The position numbers and the translations under genes were made by a program. Shown piece by piece: positions 32,555-46,379 of a DNA stretch of 64,000 bases. Numbering within the stretch: the stretch's first letter is position 1; the number at the start of each line of letters is the position of its first letter. The notes under the pieces were generated by a model. That model saw nothing but the letters and a program-made list of their open reading frames with translations. It made no database searches and was not told the origin of the DNA. The DNA is from Pisaster brevispinus (Eukaryota > Echinodermata > Asteroidea > Forcipulatida > Asteriidae): the NCBI GenBank assembly GCA_023634235.1, contig JAMKCF010000020.1, positions 3,844,001 to 3,908,000 of the forward strand, written 5' to 3'.

Positions 32555-33975
32555 ACTGTATAGCTAGTGATCACACCCAAGTTATGGTGCAACATAAAGC
32601 AGCAAGGGCATCACATAAGGGAATGCAACCTTTTTTTCTTAAAACTTGTTGTGAGATTTTTTTCAAGGTCATTTGAAATTCCAGCCTTACATCCTGTTTT
32701 TCTCAATCCTGGTAGGTCTGAAATTATTACACCAATATGCCACTCATTTTCTCCCTAAAACAAAAGATGCTTGTATTTATTCTCAGTTGGTGTTCAAGAG
32801 TAACACATCTTCATCCATCCTCCGCCGTGATGTCACACACTTCCTCCTGGGTGCATGCCTGTGATTCACCCCAAAGCACACATCTGATCTGCTCTTTCGG
32901 ACATGCTTCAGTTATTTAGAGCAGCCAGAAAGCAACTTGCACAAGGTTATCATCAATCAATAGGTATGTTCTCTTTGGAGTTTTTTGCACCGTTTCTATT
33001 TTGACTGAAATCTGCTAATATTTCACCTGTGAAAGTTTCATTTAGATACACTTGCTACTTATTGAGAAAAATAGCAAACGCTGTCAAGATATTTTCACAA
33101 AGATTGTCAAATCAATCCATGTTTAGCGAGGTGACAGCAGGTACCAACCTCATTTCTGCTGCATTGAGGGCAGCATTGGAGCGGACCCCACAGAAATTTT
33201 AAAAGACACCTTCTTGCGTATTCTTTGAAGAATTTTTTTCTGACATACTTTTATTGATTTCTAATCAACCGGGGCACTCTCTAATTAACAGGGGTACTTG
33301 ATAATTAATCAGGCATTTTTTAATCAACTGGGGCACTTTATAACAAATAAGCCTATTTTATGTTACATCCTCTTGTGAGGTAATTCAGGTAAATCATCAT
33401 GACAAGTCAACTTCCATAGGTTCAGTATAAGTTGTTGAATGATGTTGCACCAATGGAGCTCCGTAGTCAACTCCCTTTGTGTTTATATGATGCGTAAATG
33501 TGTACAAACAAAGATACCTTGAAATCTAAAATAAATGGCAGTTAAATCTTTAAACTGTCTTTTTCAACATGGGACTTGAAACAGTGGCTTAATTAACATG
33601 ATTAGTTATTAGCTTTCTGTTTATTTAGGTGTTCATGCAGTGGCGCATACATGTCTTATTGTTATTCAAGTTTTTAAAAATTTATTTGTCAGAAGTCCTG
33701 CATTCATATGCTGGCAACCATACACTGTATAGCCAGTGATCACACCAAGGTTATGGTGCAACATAAAGCAGCAAGGGCATCACATAAGGAAATGCAACCT
33801 TTTTTTCTTAAAACTTGTTGTGAGATTTTTTCAAGGTCATTTGAAGTTCCAGCCTTGTATCCTAAACAGTGGCTTAATTAACATGATTAGTTATTAGCTT
33901 TCTGTTTATTTAGGTGTTCATGCAGCAGCGCATACATGTCTTGTTGTTATTCAAGTTTTTAAAAATGTATTTGTT
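32555..33975 (+). repeat. Interleaved segmental duplications
   Basis: The block TATGGTGCAACATAAAGCAG to TTCAAGGTCATTTGAA (about 150 bp) is at 32555-32705 and again at 33722-33862. A second block, AACAGTGGCTTAATTAACAT to TTCAAGTTTTTAAAAAT, is at 33587-33682 and again at 33867-33966. The order A..B A' B' shows a duplication that joined previously separate segments. No gene was found. Confidence 0.75.
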
Positions 33976-33999
33976 ATTTTTTTTCTATTTTTTTTTTCA

Positions 34000-35740
34000 A
34001 TCCTGACTATTGTCTTTTAGACTGAACGTAATTTCAGTCAAACTCGATAGTTATTTTTTTCATGATTACCAAACGTGTGTGATGGTGCACCATGACAACA
34101 CTGCTGCTTGAACTGATTGTACATGTAGCTAACTGCCACAGGCATGGTATTGTCCTTACTCTAGTCTGATTTCTGAGTATTTTGCCCTTGGAAAAAATCA
34201 GACAAATTATGATTAAATAGCCTGATAAAAATGTCTATGAAAGTCTACACCATGTGTATTTCATCGCATCAGTGCAGCACTAAGGTTGTAACTCCAATTG
34301 TTGTCTTGCATAGGTATAGTCTATGAGTAATCTTTGATCTAAGGAATTGAAGTTAGCAATTAATAGAGTTTTTGGCATCAAAGATAGGCATAATTTTGAA
34401 AAATTGTTACTGCGATGTGGGTATCCTGCATAACAAGACAGAATTGGATTATAGAGATTAATTAACAGTGGGGTGGTTTTTTGTCATCAATCTTTATTAT
34501 TGAATTGTTTTATATCTTGTACTGTACAATAACTTTGTTTATTTTAAGCTTTTCTTTAAACAAAATCATCAGCCCTTGCGAATTCATAGTCTTCCTTAAA
34601 AGCAAAATATTCAGGTTCTTGAAGTGACTGCATTTTACACAACAATTTAGTCACAAGGTCGGGCTCACAGCACAGTTTGCTATCGAGAACTAGGTTGGTA
34701 TGTCATCGAGGTGTGAACAAAAATTACGCTGTTGAATCCTGTATTGATGGCCAATTTATGATGTGGCTGCTATGGTTACAACACGCTTGTCCTTTCCATA
34801 ACAGTACATCAAACCTTAACAATAAACCGCATTGATAAAGAACTGCCGGGTGCAAATTGATTTTATTTCGATGGCATCTAGTGGAAAGTGTTTAAAGGGC
34901 CTGGTTGGTATCGCATCGGTATCTAAATTCATGTGCCTGGAATGTTGTGCATAGCAAAAATATAATAATAATAATAATACTAAAATACACGAATAAATAA
35001 CGCAGTTACATAAGTACAAACAAAACTTCGTCAGAGCACTGTTTCAAACCATTGAAAGTTACAGAATAACATCTGTTTAAAATTCATATTTTTCCACTGC
35101 CCCCCAAAAAATAAATAACCATATATAAATTTTAAAGCAAACTGGCAATATCATTACATTTCAGTAATTAATCTTGTCAAAAAGAAACAATGCAGATTTC
35201 TCGACTAGCAACCTACACTTAAAACAATTTTCATTCAAGTTGGTTGTTTTTTAGATGAAATCATTGCATTTCAGCAATTACATGTAATCAATGTCAAAAC
35301 TGTTGTGGATTTTTCAACTAGCAACCTACACTGACAAATTATTCCTCATCGATCAAGTACAGTGTAGGTCATAATGTTAGATGGAATTTGGCTAAGATTT
35401 ACACAAAAAGTATGGATGTTTTTAATGTTATTTATTCTACAAAGCTAAATCGTTACTTTCTGAGAATAGTTCAAATATGAAAATAACCAATTCCATTGAC
35501 GTGTAAGTTGAGGATGTTTAAAATGTGCAAAGCCTGATTTTCGCTGGAAGATTTTTTATTTGTTGTATATATTTGTATTTAAAAGATTTTTGACAGATGC
35601 TGCTGTTTTAAATTGAAATCATACACAAATTTTCCATCTGCAACAGACAGTGCAAAAACTGAATGTAACATGCCAAGATGTTGGTACATGGATGATGGAC
35701 CTAAGGTGTCAGGAACCCTGATGGTAATTCATTCCTTTTT
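34000..35740. other. Gene-free stretch left of the gene array
   Basis: AT-rich sequence with no supported exon. The block at 34170-34262 (GATTAAATAGCCTGATAAAA) is a copy of a repeat also at 8758-8850. Similarity to the array spacers begins at about 35790. Confidence 0.5.
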
Positions 35741-36180
35741 TTCCTTTTAATTAACTACTTTTTATCATTGGCAGATTAGTTTTCTTACAACACCTGAAAT
35801 TAAAGCATATAACTTTCTCAAATCTGTACAAGTAGCCATTAAAATTTAAATCTAATTTCTTCCTGGTAAAATCGGCCAAAAGTCAGACCTAGCATCTCGA
35901 ATGTGTGCCTGTATTCTCTTTTGACATTGTAATTATAATAATAATAACTTAAGATTTATATTGCGCCCTTACTTTAAAATATATAGAATTTAAGAACTTC
36001 TTTGGACAGTCAGACAGTCACATAAAATCAAAAAATATATATATATTTATTTTCTTTTTTGCTGTATGCCATGCGCATCAAAGTGACCTTGCCGTGTTGT
36101 ATCATGTGTGTATACCAATCTAACCAAACTAAAAAAGCATCATGCGCTGCTCTCGTCATTGCCGCACCCATGTTTATATT

Positions 36181-36213
36181 GGTAACCATGGCTGAGTTTC
36201 ATATGGTTACCAT
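36181..36213. promoter_or_regulatory. Conserved palindromic motif upstream of array gene 1
   Basis: GGTAACCATGG and ATGGTTACCAT are arranged as inverted half-sites about 125 bp before the start codon. The same pair is at 43466-43500 and 51004-51038 before genes 2 and 3, and is missing before pseudogene 4. It is a candidate promoter element; no factor is claimed. Confidence 0.45.
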
Positions 36214-36338
36214 AGTTCCTGCATCCATACGTATCTAAGGAGCGGCATACCAAACTTGGATTAGTACAGAGTTGACTTTACAAGAGTCGACAAGCTCATG
36301 AACGAGTGTCTCCTGCATGTTTCTGTCATGACCAAAAT

Positions 36339-38733
36339 ATGGATTTGATGGCATCACTTAATGTTCTACTGATATCGTCATTATCTATCCAAGGTAAGAC
36401 TACTAGACTACAGTGTAAAATAGTTTGTTGTATCAAGTTTATCTATTGTAAAAACAAAACTAGTGAGTAGGCTTACCTTTCATAAGGAAGCATATTTTCA
36501 GACAACTTGTCGCTTTGAATGAAGAATAAAACCCAATACAATCTAAACACTCCCGAGTAAATTCCTAATTGATGCCAATCAGTCCCCCAAACTTTTGGGA
36601 TTCGAAAATTTCAGAGTAAAATGTTACATTTTGTTTGAATTGATAATTTTGATGTTTTTAAAAACTATTGTTCAATTTACATGCAGAATGCAAACAAAGT
36701 AATTGTTTTTACACTAACACCAGATTATCTCAATTTTACAAATAACATTAAAAAGGCGCTAAAAAGGGGCTTTTTTAAGAAAAAATCTGAAACTTGGCCA
36801 GAAGTGCCCCCCTTAGAAAAAATGGTGCACTCCCTTGTGCCCCCTATTTACAGTGCTCTACAAACATGACAAATAAAACAATATTGATCATGTTAAAGCT
36901 TGATATTTTATACTACAAAACATACAGAGATATGGCACTATTCCTCTAATACTGAGAGGGCCACAAGGTTTGTTTTCTCCTTAACATTAAATAACTGACA
37001 CCAAACCGGCAACGATATAAAATATTTACATTAATCGGGATTCTTTCCAAATTCTTAATGTTGGACTGGTCAGTAATAATGTCAAAATTATTGAAACACT
37101 TCGAACAGCCTGAACATGTGGGGCTATTTTTGTTTCCAGTTCAAGCCCATGTTTGCTACATTGGTCAAGAGCCAGCCGCTGAAAATGGTTATCGCTGGTA
37201 CATTGCTGAGAGAAACTTGTGTGATTGCACAAAGTTTCGACTGGGTGGATTGAACAACAAACCACAACCTCGTCCCAGCGGAGTGGGTGATGTGTATTAC
37301 ATCCCATTCACAACAAACAAGGAGAAGATTCGTGAAGTGATTGGATGCAAGAATGGTATGTTTCATTCATGTGAATATCTCTTAATATCCAAAGGTTCCC
37401 CACTTTGCTGTATCTTTGAATACTTTTTAGAAGGGGTTTAATTTTAGTATTAATTTTATTGAAGGATTTTGGAGATTCTGATTTATCAGACTATTCCGTT
37501 CATTCTTGTACAATAAATTGCCATAAGTTGGGCACAAACTGATGAAGAGGATTCCAAAGTCTGTGAGTGAGGGTTATCCATAAGAGGGTTGTGAGGCTCT
37601 GTTTCAGGCAGTACATTATTATGGGCTACTTGGAAAGGGAAAAACACAGCAACAGACTGAAATCAAGACTGAGGTTAACTTTGCTTTCTTCGATACCCGT
37701 GGAGTAATGTAGTAGTTAAAAATCTAATGCAACAAGCAATCTTTTCAGTAAACATCTGAAAAACATTTGTAATAAGTTCGCTGAGCTTTTTTATGGAACA
37801 ACAATAGCATTTGACTCAACCTGAATACTTTCATTACATTTCAGCAAGCGCAGTAATGCACGAATCACCATGTGACAGATTCACTTCTACAAGTCCTGGT
37901 GTCATTGAGAAAGTAGCAAGAGTAGTACTGCCAGTGGAAATGGAGCTAACTATAGATCGACAAGAAAGTGTGACTCTATACTTTGCTACCGAAGAGCCAA
38001 CAACAGAAAATAGCATCAAAGTGGGTAAGTGCTATTTCACGACTGTAAATGTCTTGTCACATGGGGCAATTTTTACTGGCAAATTGGAGGCAACAAACTG
38101 TACAGCTTGCAAAAGGAACTCTTTAGTGTTGTACAAGGGAAGTTTTCTTCTCTTACTACACACACTGTTTATCCTTTTTTTGAAAAACAAAATGTAAATA
38201 CATGTAGTCTGCTTTCTTGGTGTTGGCCTAGAAATATTAGCATATAAATTAGTCCTGTGTGATTTGGGCTAAAGGGAAATTGCTGTAATTTTGTTTTATG
38301 TTTTATTTTTTCCCAAATAAGAAAGTTGTAAATTGTTCATGTCCTGTCTTGCAAAGCAAAATTTATATTATATTTTTAAATTACTTGGGAAGTTTCCCTA
38401 TTAGACGTAGCATTGATAATTGAAAACATCTTGTCTCTGTTTTATTTTATTTTTTTCTGTAAAGAGGTGAGGCCATATTTCTCTTTGGCCATCTATTTCA
38501 GCAATCAGCAACAACAGAAAGTCACTTCAACCTGGGACATCATTGATTCAGCAGTCATGATAACATTTGATGGAATGAGCATCAATGTCGGGTTGAAAGG
38601 GAATCCTGAGTCATTCATCGAATACAGTTCAGCTAACCCTTCTCGCGAGAGTGAGTGGTTCATTGGCCTCTACAGTAACTTAGAAGGTAAAGTTTTGTCA
38701 TTTTATAAGCCGTGTGGCTTATTCAATAACTGA
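36339..38733 (+). CDS. Secreted cysteine-containing protein, array copy 1
   Basis: Exons 36339-36393, 37140-37355, 37845-38024 and 38465-38733 join in phases 1, 1, 1 to give 239 residues. MDLMASLNVLLISSLSIQ is a signal peptide, so the product should enter the secretory pathway; no membrane segment follows. The mature part has six cysteines (AHVCYIG, NLCDCTKF, VIGCKN, ESPCDRF, YKPCGLFNN), enough for three disulfides. Other landmarks are GLNNKPQPRPSGVGDVY, MELTIDRQESVT and AVMITFDGMSINVGLKG. I do not recognise the family. Upstream ATGs in the leader are out of frame here; the signal-peptide ATG is the one shared by all four copies. This copy is the most diverged of the intact three and lacks the 13-bp repeat in intron 1. 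Confidence 0.8.
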
Positions 38734-41700
38734 GATAACCACTGGGTTTAACACGACTAGAAATAATCTACTTCAAGTAGTAATATCAGCCAAAACTAGG
38801 GGCACAAGGGGGTGCACCATTTTTTCTAAGGGAGCACTTATTGCCAATTAAAACTGTAAAATTTAAACAAGACTGCAGCTCATGATACATTGAGTTTGTA
38901 CACGTGCCTTGTGTTTACTTGTACTTAGTTGGTAGGTCAACTGTTGCTACCATCCATGACGGTAGCAACATGGCGTTACTCAAGAGCCTGGATATGTGGC
39001 ATCAATTTCTGTTTGCCTTTTTCCTAAACTATCCCCTTTTCAGTGCTCTCTTTAGGTCATTTACTATTTGTTGTAAGATAATCTGCTGAGGATGTAAAAA
39101 CAAATACATTGTCTGGGTGTAAATAGAAAAACAAAGTTATAAAAATGCTGACAATTCTACCTACATGCTCATAAAATTCTGGTAATTTTCAATCTTAAAA
39201 GTGCAGATTTCAAATGGGGGGCACCCGGGGGTGGGGAGGGGCATCACAAACATCAATGGGGACCCCTTACACATGCCACTCCTTAGTTACGCCACTGAGC
39301 AATATAAATCTCCAATCGATGTTTACATAATTGCGATCTCATACACTTCAGAACTCTCTTTTCCAAAAAAACCCAAACATATTTATTTATTTCAATAAAG
39401 CTTAACATTGTATAACATTTACAACCATTACAAATTTGATAAATTTAAGAATTTAATTGTGTGTATAAAGAACTAAAAAAGATACATAACTATTATCATT
39501 ATTTATTATTATTTATTTGACCAAAACAATGCAAAATGTACAATAAATAATTAAATGCACATAATAATTATGAAAAAATGAGCAAGAAAGCAAACAAAAT
39601 AAACAAAAGAAAATACGTAATTTAATAACTGTCAATGTTTAGGGAAAGTTATTTAGAAAATTGTAATCTGCTGTTGTGTATCATAGTAAAATATTTGAAA
39701 TTAATGTTATTATATTAAGTACATTTTTAAACATAAGTAGTTGATAGTGTTAAAAGTACTCCGTGAAATTTGTGAGACTTTTTAGGAATCTGATCATTAT
39801 TTCCGAAAGTATCGTCATGAAATGTAACAAAACAAAAGTGTATTCTCGAACCCCCCTCCCCCTCAAAAAAAAGAAAGAAGATAAAGGACAGACAGACAAA
39901 CAGGCAGGCATACAGTTAAAAAACATACAGACAAGCAAACAAAAGACTGGCCAGAGGAAAACACCGCTTCAATCAAAATGTAGACTTTTATTGTGAAATG
40001 ATACGTCGTATATCAACTTGTTATAAATTAATCAAAATCAAGTTTGATTTAAACTACATTTTGCAGCATTTAGTGTAACACAAGTGTATTGAGGATGGTT
40101 ACTAAGGGCAACAGATTTTGCTTAAAAAATAGGACACCGATTGTAATTGGGCTTAAAATATGATGCCATATTTTATTTTGTTAGGAAATATTTTTTGTTT
40201 AACAGGTTTAACATGAAATACATTCTTTTACTCGGACTCCACAACAGCAATTCAATATTGTTTTGTGTAATTCCGGTGACTTTTGGCACATTAGACTATT
40301 TAAAAAAAGAAAAAGAAAAAAAAAGTAAAGTATGTTTATAGATGCAGTTCTAAACGCACATATCTTTGTTTTACTAGTGTTCCGTTTGTGTAATTGCAGT
40401 TGAGCTGGATATCATGTAAACATTTAATTGTAACGTAGACAGCATGGATGTACAATGTCAATGAATGAATAAATGAAACCTTGACAATGGGAAAAAGGCA
40501 TTATTTTTGCGAGTCCTTTGATTGTTCAGCACCTAAATGTTGTGCCAGATGTACACCTAACTTGGACTTCAGCAAAACTTAAACCTATACAAGACTGCAG
40601 CTCATGATTCATTCTTGTACAAGGTTTGTACGCGTGCCTTGAGTGTACTTGTACTTTCTTGGTAGGTCAACTGTTCCTACCATCCAACTAGAGCTTCTGT
40701 AAATGACCATCAATCCAGCGGTGTAGCCAGGTCCCCCCCCCCACAAATTTCCGGTGCCCCCCCCCCACCCCGGCAAAACAAATTTGTGATAGTGCTCACA
40801 AAAATAAAAAGAGGAGAATGCGTGGTTGCATCTAATGTAGTGAACGATCGCTATCGGGATCGCTACTGCGGCCACAAAATGCCAAGAACATAAGAGGATG
40901 GTGGGCCCTCTGCAGCATCCCCCTTCCAAAATAAAAGCATGACCCCCAAAACTGACAAACACATTCCCCCTGGCCCCCAACTTAATAGAGATGCCCCCTC
41001 CCCCCCCCCCCCCACTTAAAAGCAATGGCCCCCATGAGCCCCCCCCCCCCACAGAAAATGTCCTGGCTTTGCTGCTGATTACATCAAAAGAGGGCGCCGT
41101 TTATTCATCACTTTGCTTTGGCTACATTGAGCAGCTACACGGTACTGAATGAAAGCATTGTTTCCATGTTACCTCAGACATGGAACCTTTCCACGTTCCC
41201 ATTATCCAAGATTACTCAGTTAATTTTTAACATCAAAGGTAAACATTTGCAGAATCTTAGGCCATGTCCATTGGTCCAAACTGGCTACTACAGCTACGGC
41301 TATGGCTGGCAATTTATCATGCGCTTAAGTCAAGGAAGTCCTTAGCAACCCTAAGCATCAGTCATAGCCACCAATTCAGATGTAGCCATAGTGTCTTGTG
41401 ACCTGGTACGTTCAAACCTACATGTAGGAACTGTAAAAAATATCTAAAATACTTTGTAATGGTTTTTATTTTTGTTACTTGGTTTTAATATCATCGTTTG
41501 GTGGATTCCCTTTTGTACTAGGTTATTAAAAGTGCTATCCCAGCTCTTTGTGTGTTGTAAGTTAGCCTATGAACATGATGAATGATATTATTATTATACT
41601 TTGGTGAGATCATTAATTGCACTCAGACATAACCAAGCATCTTTGCATACACTACAAAAAATAGTTGACAATACATTCATGCGTGAAGAATAGCTCATAT

Positions 41701-43628
41701 TTTTTTGTTAACTCATGAAATTTTGCAGGGGGTGGTGTGGTTGAAGTGAACTGTATGTTACTTTCTTTTGGTAAAACTAAAAAGGAAAGTCAAGAAACTT
41801 GTCCTCAACTTGTGTCAAACTGATGTGTTCTTTAACTGCTGCAACCAACCTGCACAAGGCACTGAAAGTCTGCTATGGTGTTCCATATTTGCCAACATTA
41901 TTCATCTTTAGTAAAAATGTGAAACTAAGAAAAACAAATTAAACAGGAAAAAAAAGTGATGGGAAAAGAAGTGCAACGGAAACAAAATGAGACAGGCAAA
42001 AAAAAGTTACAGAAAAAAAGCAATAGGGAAAACAATTTAACGCAAAAAAATGTGACGGAAATCACCAAAAAATCCATGTTTTAAAAAGTGATTTGGGGTT
42101 GAACAAAGTGGCAGCGGTACCGTTCTCTCCTATGAGGGTTTGTGGTTTGGACGCGGTTAGCTCTAGCTATTATTTTTTTTGGGGGGGGGGGTTTAGTGGC
42201 AAATACAAATATTGTTACTACTTTAATTGCATGTATGGTTAATGTTAATGACCAATTCTATGAACATGATTTGTATTCCTAAAAAAAAAAATTATTTCCA
42301 TTTGTATCCATTCTGGTATTACAGTATGTATTACTGTAAACAAAAAATCTGAAAAATACTTTTCATAATTGAGATGGGAAACTGCAGTTTGATTGATTGA
42401 AATATGGTCACAATGCATACTTACTAACCAATCATGGGGTTAAAAGAGATTAAAACTATATAAATAGTAGACATGTTGATGATAAAACCATACCAAATTC
42501 AGTCCAAATTGATTATACACACATTCCAATTCCAGCCTATACGTCCTTGGCCGACGCTTGAGCAACTTTTTTCCTGACAACTGATAAAGAGAGGGTTTTC
42601 GTCTATCTTTATTAAACCGTAGAGAAAGGGTTTTCGTAACGCTGATGTCACAGTTATATCCATGGAAAATATTGATTTCTTGGTGTACAATTTCCAGCTG
42701 GGATTCCCCACAGGGAGGGAACGTGTTTGAAACCAATCAGACTTTGCTTTGACTGTTTTATTGCTCAGCAGAGCCAAGCTCGACTGGTTGTCGCACAAAC
42801 CTTTTCAGTTTACTCTTTTTTTTACTGTATTCATCCAGTGCTGAATGTCAAGCAAAAACTGTAAGATAAAAACCTGCTAATAACAAAATCATCAAGGTGT
42901 GAATTTATCAGGATCTTTGCAGGAGCTTGGAATTATGATTTTTAACAATTTCAGGCAAGCGTTTCTGAAAGTTGCATGGCCTAATTTTTGACAAAAGGCT
43001 TTTTATTGATTAATCTTTTTTATTATTAGTTGTCGGTATCCCGGCGATAAATCATTTATAGATTTTTTAAAACAGTCACTTTTCAGTGGCATCGTTTTGT
43101 ATTAAACAATTCCTAAAACTTAAGCTTATAATTGACTTTCTCAAATCTGTGCAATTAGCTTTTGAAAATTTGAACCTATTTTTTCGGCCAAAAGTCTGAC
43201 CTACCTGACCTAGCATCTTTGATGTGAGGGTATTCTCTTCTTGCATCAAAAGCTTCATAATTGTATGGTGCTGTCATGGCTGTAACATAAAATTGAAGAA
43301 TGTTTACATGTATTAGATTTGGACAGTCGCATCAAATCAATAATACAGCTTTGCTGATTATGCCATATGCTTGAAGTGACCTTGTGGTGTCGTGTCTTGT
43401 ATTTAGTATCACCAGTCTAACCAAGCTAAAAATCATCTCGTCATTGCCGCACCCATGTTTCTATTGGTAACCATGGCTTAGATTTATATGGTTACCATAG
43501 CTCCTGCATCCATACTTGTCTGGAGGAGCGGCATACCAAACTTGGATTAGTACAGAATTGAATTTACGAGAATCGACAAGCTCATGAACGGGCGTCTCCT
43601 GCCTGAATGTTTCTGTCATGATCAAAAT
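38734..43628. other. Array spacer 1 (contains transposon-like repeats)
   Basis: No gene. The spacer carries a G/C-run repeat around 39210-39300 (GGGGAGGGGCATCACA, GTTACGCCACTGAGC), another at about 40720-41085 with long poly-C tracts, a GACAGACAGACAAACAGGCA stretch at 39890 and AT-rich parts. It is nearly identical to the spacers after copies 2 and 3. Frames such as 40609-41052 minus are chance readings of poly-G. Confidence 0.7.
43466..43500. promoter_or_regulatory. Conserved palindromic motif upstream of array gene 2
   Basis: GGTAACCATGG and TATGGTTACCATA lie about 150 bp before the start codon, as in copies 1 and 3. Confidence 0.45.
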
Positions 43629-46379
43629 ATGGCTCTGATGACATCACTGTTTAAGGTTCTACTGATATCGTCATTATCTATCCAAGGTAAGACTAGTTTC
43701 CTACGACATATCAAACCATTATCTATTGTACAAATTAGTGAGTAGGCCTATAATTCATAATGTAGCTTTCTTTATAGATGTTTTATGTATTATCAGACAA
43801 CCTGATGAGGAAAAAAACCCCCATTAAACTACCAGATCAGAATTGACCCGGATTCCGGGTAGCTGGGCTCTGACCCATGTCTGGGTCGGAATCCTGGGTC
43901 GGAATCCTGGGTCGGAATCCTGGGTCGGAATCCTGGGTCGGAATCCTGGGTCGGAATCCTGTGTCGGAATCATGGGGCAAGTTCGATCAGCGACCATTTT
44001 GTCAACCACTAGTCAATGATCCATTGTTACCTATGCATAAAATACATCCTGGGTACCAGGCAAAATCGCCCAATGGTCGACAAAATTCAACTATAGTCCC
44101 TTGATCGAAAATGCTCCTGGTAGACAATTTCCAGGCTGACCCGGAAACTGGCTACAAATGGGATTTGAATATTGATTATGAGTAATGTTCTTGGCCGAAT
44201 GTCTAAACTGAACTGCAGTCATTTTCCCGCCTTTTTTAGTACAATTTGCAACATTTTGGAGTAGTGCTTGGAGTAAAAGTAAAAACAAGTGTACCCTCTT
44301 TTAGAGGTGATATTCGTAACGGAACGCGATATCTCCCCGATTTGGCCCTGCCGTGATAACGTTTTTAAGTTATCTTACTTTGAAACCATTGAGGGCAACT
44401 GCTATTTACCATGTATGCTGTTTTATTACTTTTTAAAGCACTTGATACTATACTGCAGTTTTGTATGATGTCATATGAAACACTATTGATCCTGTTAAAG
44501 CTTGATAATGATACTATGAAACATTCAGCGATATGGCACTCTTCCTCTATACTGAGACGGCCACAAGGTTTGTTTTCACTTTAACAACAAATAACTGCTA
44601 CCAAACCAACGTCAATGTGGTAATTATGTTGTTTGACATAAATTGTGATTCTTTCCGAATTCTAAATGCTGGACGGTCAGTAATAATGTAGAAATTATTG
44701 AAACACTTTGGTCAGACTGAACATGTGGGACTATTTTTGTTTCCAGTTCAAGCACATGTTTGCTACATTGGTCAAGAGCCAACTGCTGAAAATGGATATC
44801 GCTGGTACATTGCTGAGAGAAACTTGTGTGCATGCACAGAGTTTCGACTGGGTGGATTGAACAACAAACCACAACCTCGTCCCAGCGGAGTGGGTGATGT
44901 GTATAACATCCCATTCACAACAAACAAGGAGAAGATTCGTGAAGTGATTGGATGCAAGAATGGTATGTTTCATTCATGTGAATATCTCTAAATATCCAAA
45001 GGTTCCCCACTTTGCTGTATCTCTTTTAATACTTTTTAGCAGGGGTTTAATTTGAATATTAATTTTATTGAAGGATTTTGGAGATTCTGATTTATCAGAT
45101 TATTCCCTTCATTCTTGTATAATAAATCGCCATAGGTTGGGAACAAACTGATGAACAGGATTCCAAAGTCTGTTTTTGAGGATTTTCCATAAGAGGGTTG
45201 TGAGGCTCTGTTTCAGGCAGTTCATTATTATTGGCTTTTAAGGATGGGGAAAAACACAGCAACAGACAAAAATCAAGACTGAGGTAAACTTGGTTTTACT
45301 TTCTTCGATACCCGTGGAGTACTGTAGTAGTTAAAAATCTTATACAACAAGCAATCTTTTCAGTAAACATCTGAAAACATTTTTAATCAGTTGGGTGAGC
45401 TTTTTTATGGAAAAACACTAGCGTTTGACTCAAGCTGTTCTCTTGCTCAACGACTGCTAGTTGAAAAAGACTACTTTCATTACATTTCAGCAAGCGCAGT
45501 AATGCACGAATCACCATGTGACAGATTCACTTCTACAAATAGTGGTGTCATTGAGAGAGTATCAAAAGTAGTACTACCAGTGGAAATGGAGCTAACTATA
45601 GATCGACAAGAAAGTGTGACTCTATTCTTTGCTACCGAAGAGCCAACAATAGAAAATAGCATCAAAGTGGGTAAGTGCTATTTCATGACTGTAAATGTCT
45701 TGTCACATGGGGCATTTTTTACTGGCAAATTGGAGGCAGCAAACTGTACAGCTTGCAAAAGGAACTCATTAGTGTTGCACAAGGGAAGTTTTCTTCTCTT
45801 ACTACACACACTGTTTATCCTTTTTTTGAAAAACAAAATGTAAATACATGTAGTCTGCTTTCTTGGGGTTGGCCTAGAAATATTAGCATATAAATTAGTC
45901 CTGTGTGATTTGGGCTAAAGGGAAATTGCTGTAATTTTGTTTTATGTTTTATTTTTTCCCAAATAAGAAAGTTGTACATTTTTCATGTCCTGTCTTGCAA
46001 AGCAAAATTTATATTATATTTTTAAATTACTTGGGAAGTTTCCCTATTAGACGTAGCATTGATAATTGAAAACATCTTGTCTCTGTTTTATTTTATTTTT
46101 TTCTGTAAAGAGGTGGGGCCATATTTCTCTTTGGCCATCTATTTCAGCAATCGGCAACAACAGAAAGTCACTACAAGCTGGAACTTCATTGATTCAGCAG
46201 TCATGATAACATTTGATGGAATGAGCATCAATGTCGGGTTGAAAGGGATTCCTGAGTCATTCATCGAATACAGTTCAACTAACCCTTCTCTCGGGAGTGA
46301 GTGGTTCATTGGCCTCTACAGTAACTCAGTAGGTACAGTTTGGTCATTTTATAAACCGTGTGGCTTATTCAATAACTGA
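43629..46379 (+). CDS. Secreted cysteine-containing protein, array copy 2
   Basis: Exons 43629-43686, 44747-44962, 45491-45670 and 46111-46379 give 240 residues, starting with the signal peptide MALMTSLFKVLLISSLSIQ. All six cysteines of copy 1 are kept (NLCACTEF here). Exon lengths of 216, 180 and 269 nt are identical to copy 1. Most differences are single substitutions (YFSNRQQQKV for YFSNQQQQKV, GIPESF for GNPESF, SLGSEW for SRESEW). An in-frame upstream ATG (MNGRLLPECFCHDQN) would bury the signal peptide, so the internal ATG is preferred. Intron 1 contains seven copies of a 13-bp repeat. Function unknown. Confidence 0.82.
43881..43971. repeat. 13-bp tandem repeat, 7 units
   Basis: CTGGGTCGGAATC is repeated exactly seven times (91 bp), the last unit with one change, in intron 1 of array copy 2. 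The matching place has 2 units in copy 3, 3 in copy 4 and none in copy 1. Confidence 0.95.

Noticed and set aside
39763..39996. Lysine/threonine-rich frame KKKKEDKGQTDKQ found in three spacers
   Set aside because: It crosses a GACAGACAGACAAACAGG-type simple repeat and poly-A, and is conserved only because the spacers are young duplicates.
40609..41052. Glycine-rich minus-strand protein, repeated near 48209 and 55795
   Set aside because: It reads through poly-C tracts whose lengths differ between copies and shift the frame, so there is no conserved protein.
41118..41345. Frame MATLSSYTVLNES and relatives in spacers 1 and 2
   Set aside because: No splice or domain evidence; it is deleted outright from spacer 3, consistent with non-coding sequence.
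42440..42798. Minus-strand frame of about 99 residues conserved in three array spacers
   Set aside because: Conservation is explained by the recent duplication of the whole unit. Frames are broken or altered in the copy at 50073-50329, and there is no recognisable domain.
43877..44104. CRISPR-like array or repeat protein at the 13-bp repeats
   Set aside because: Units are contiguous with no spacers, in an intron of an animal gene.
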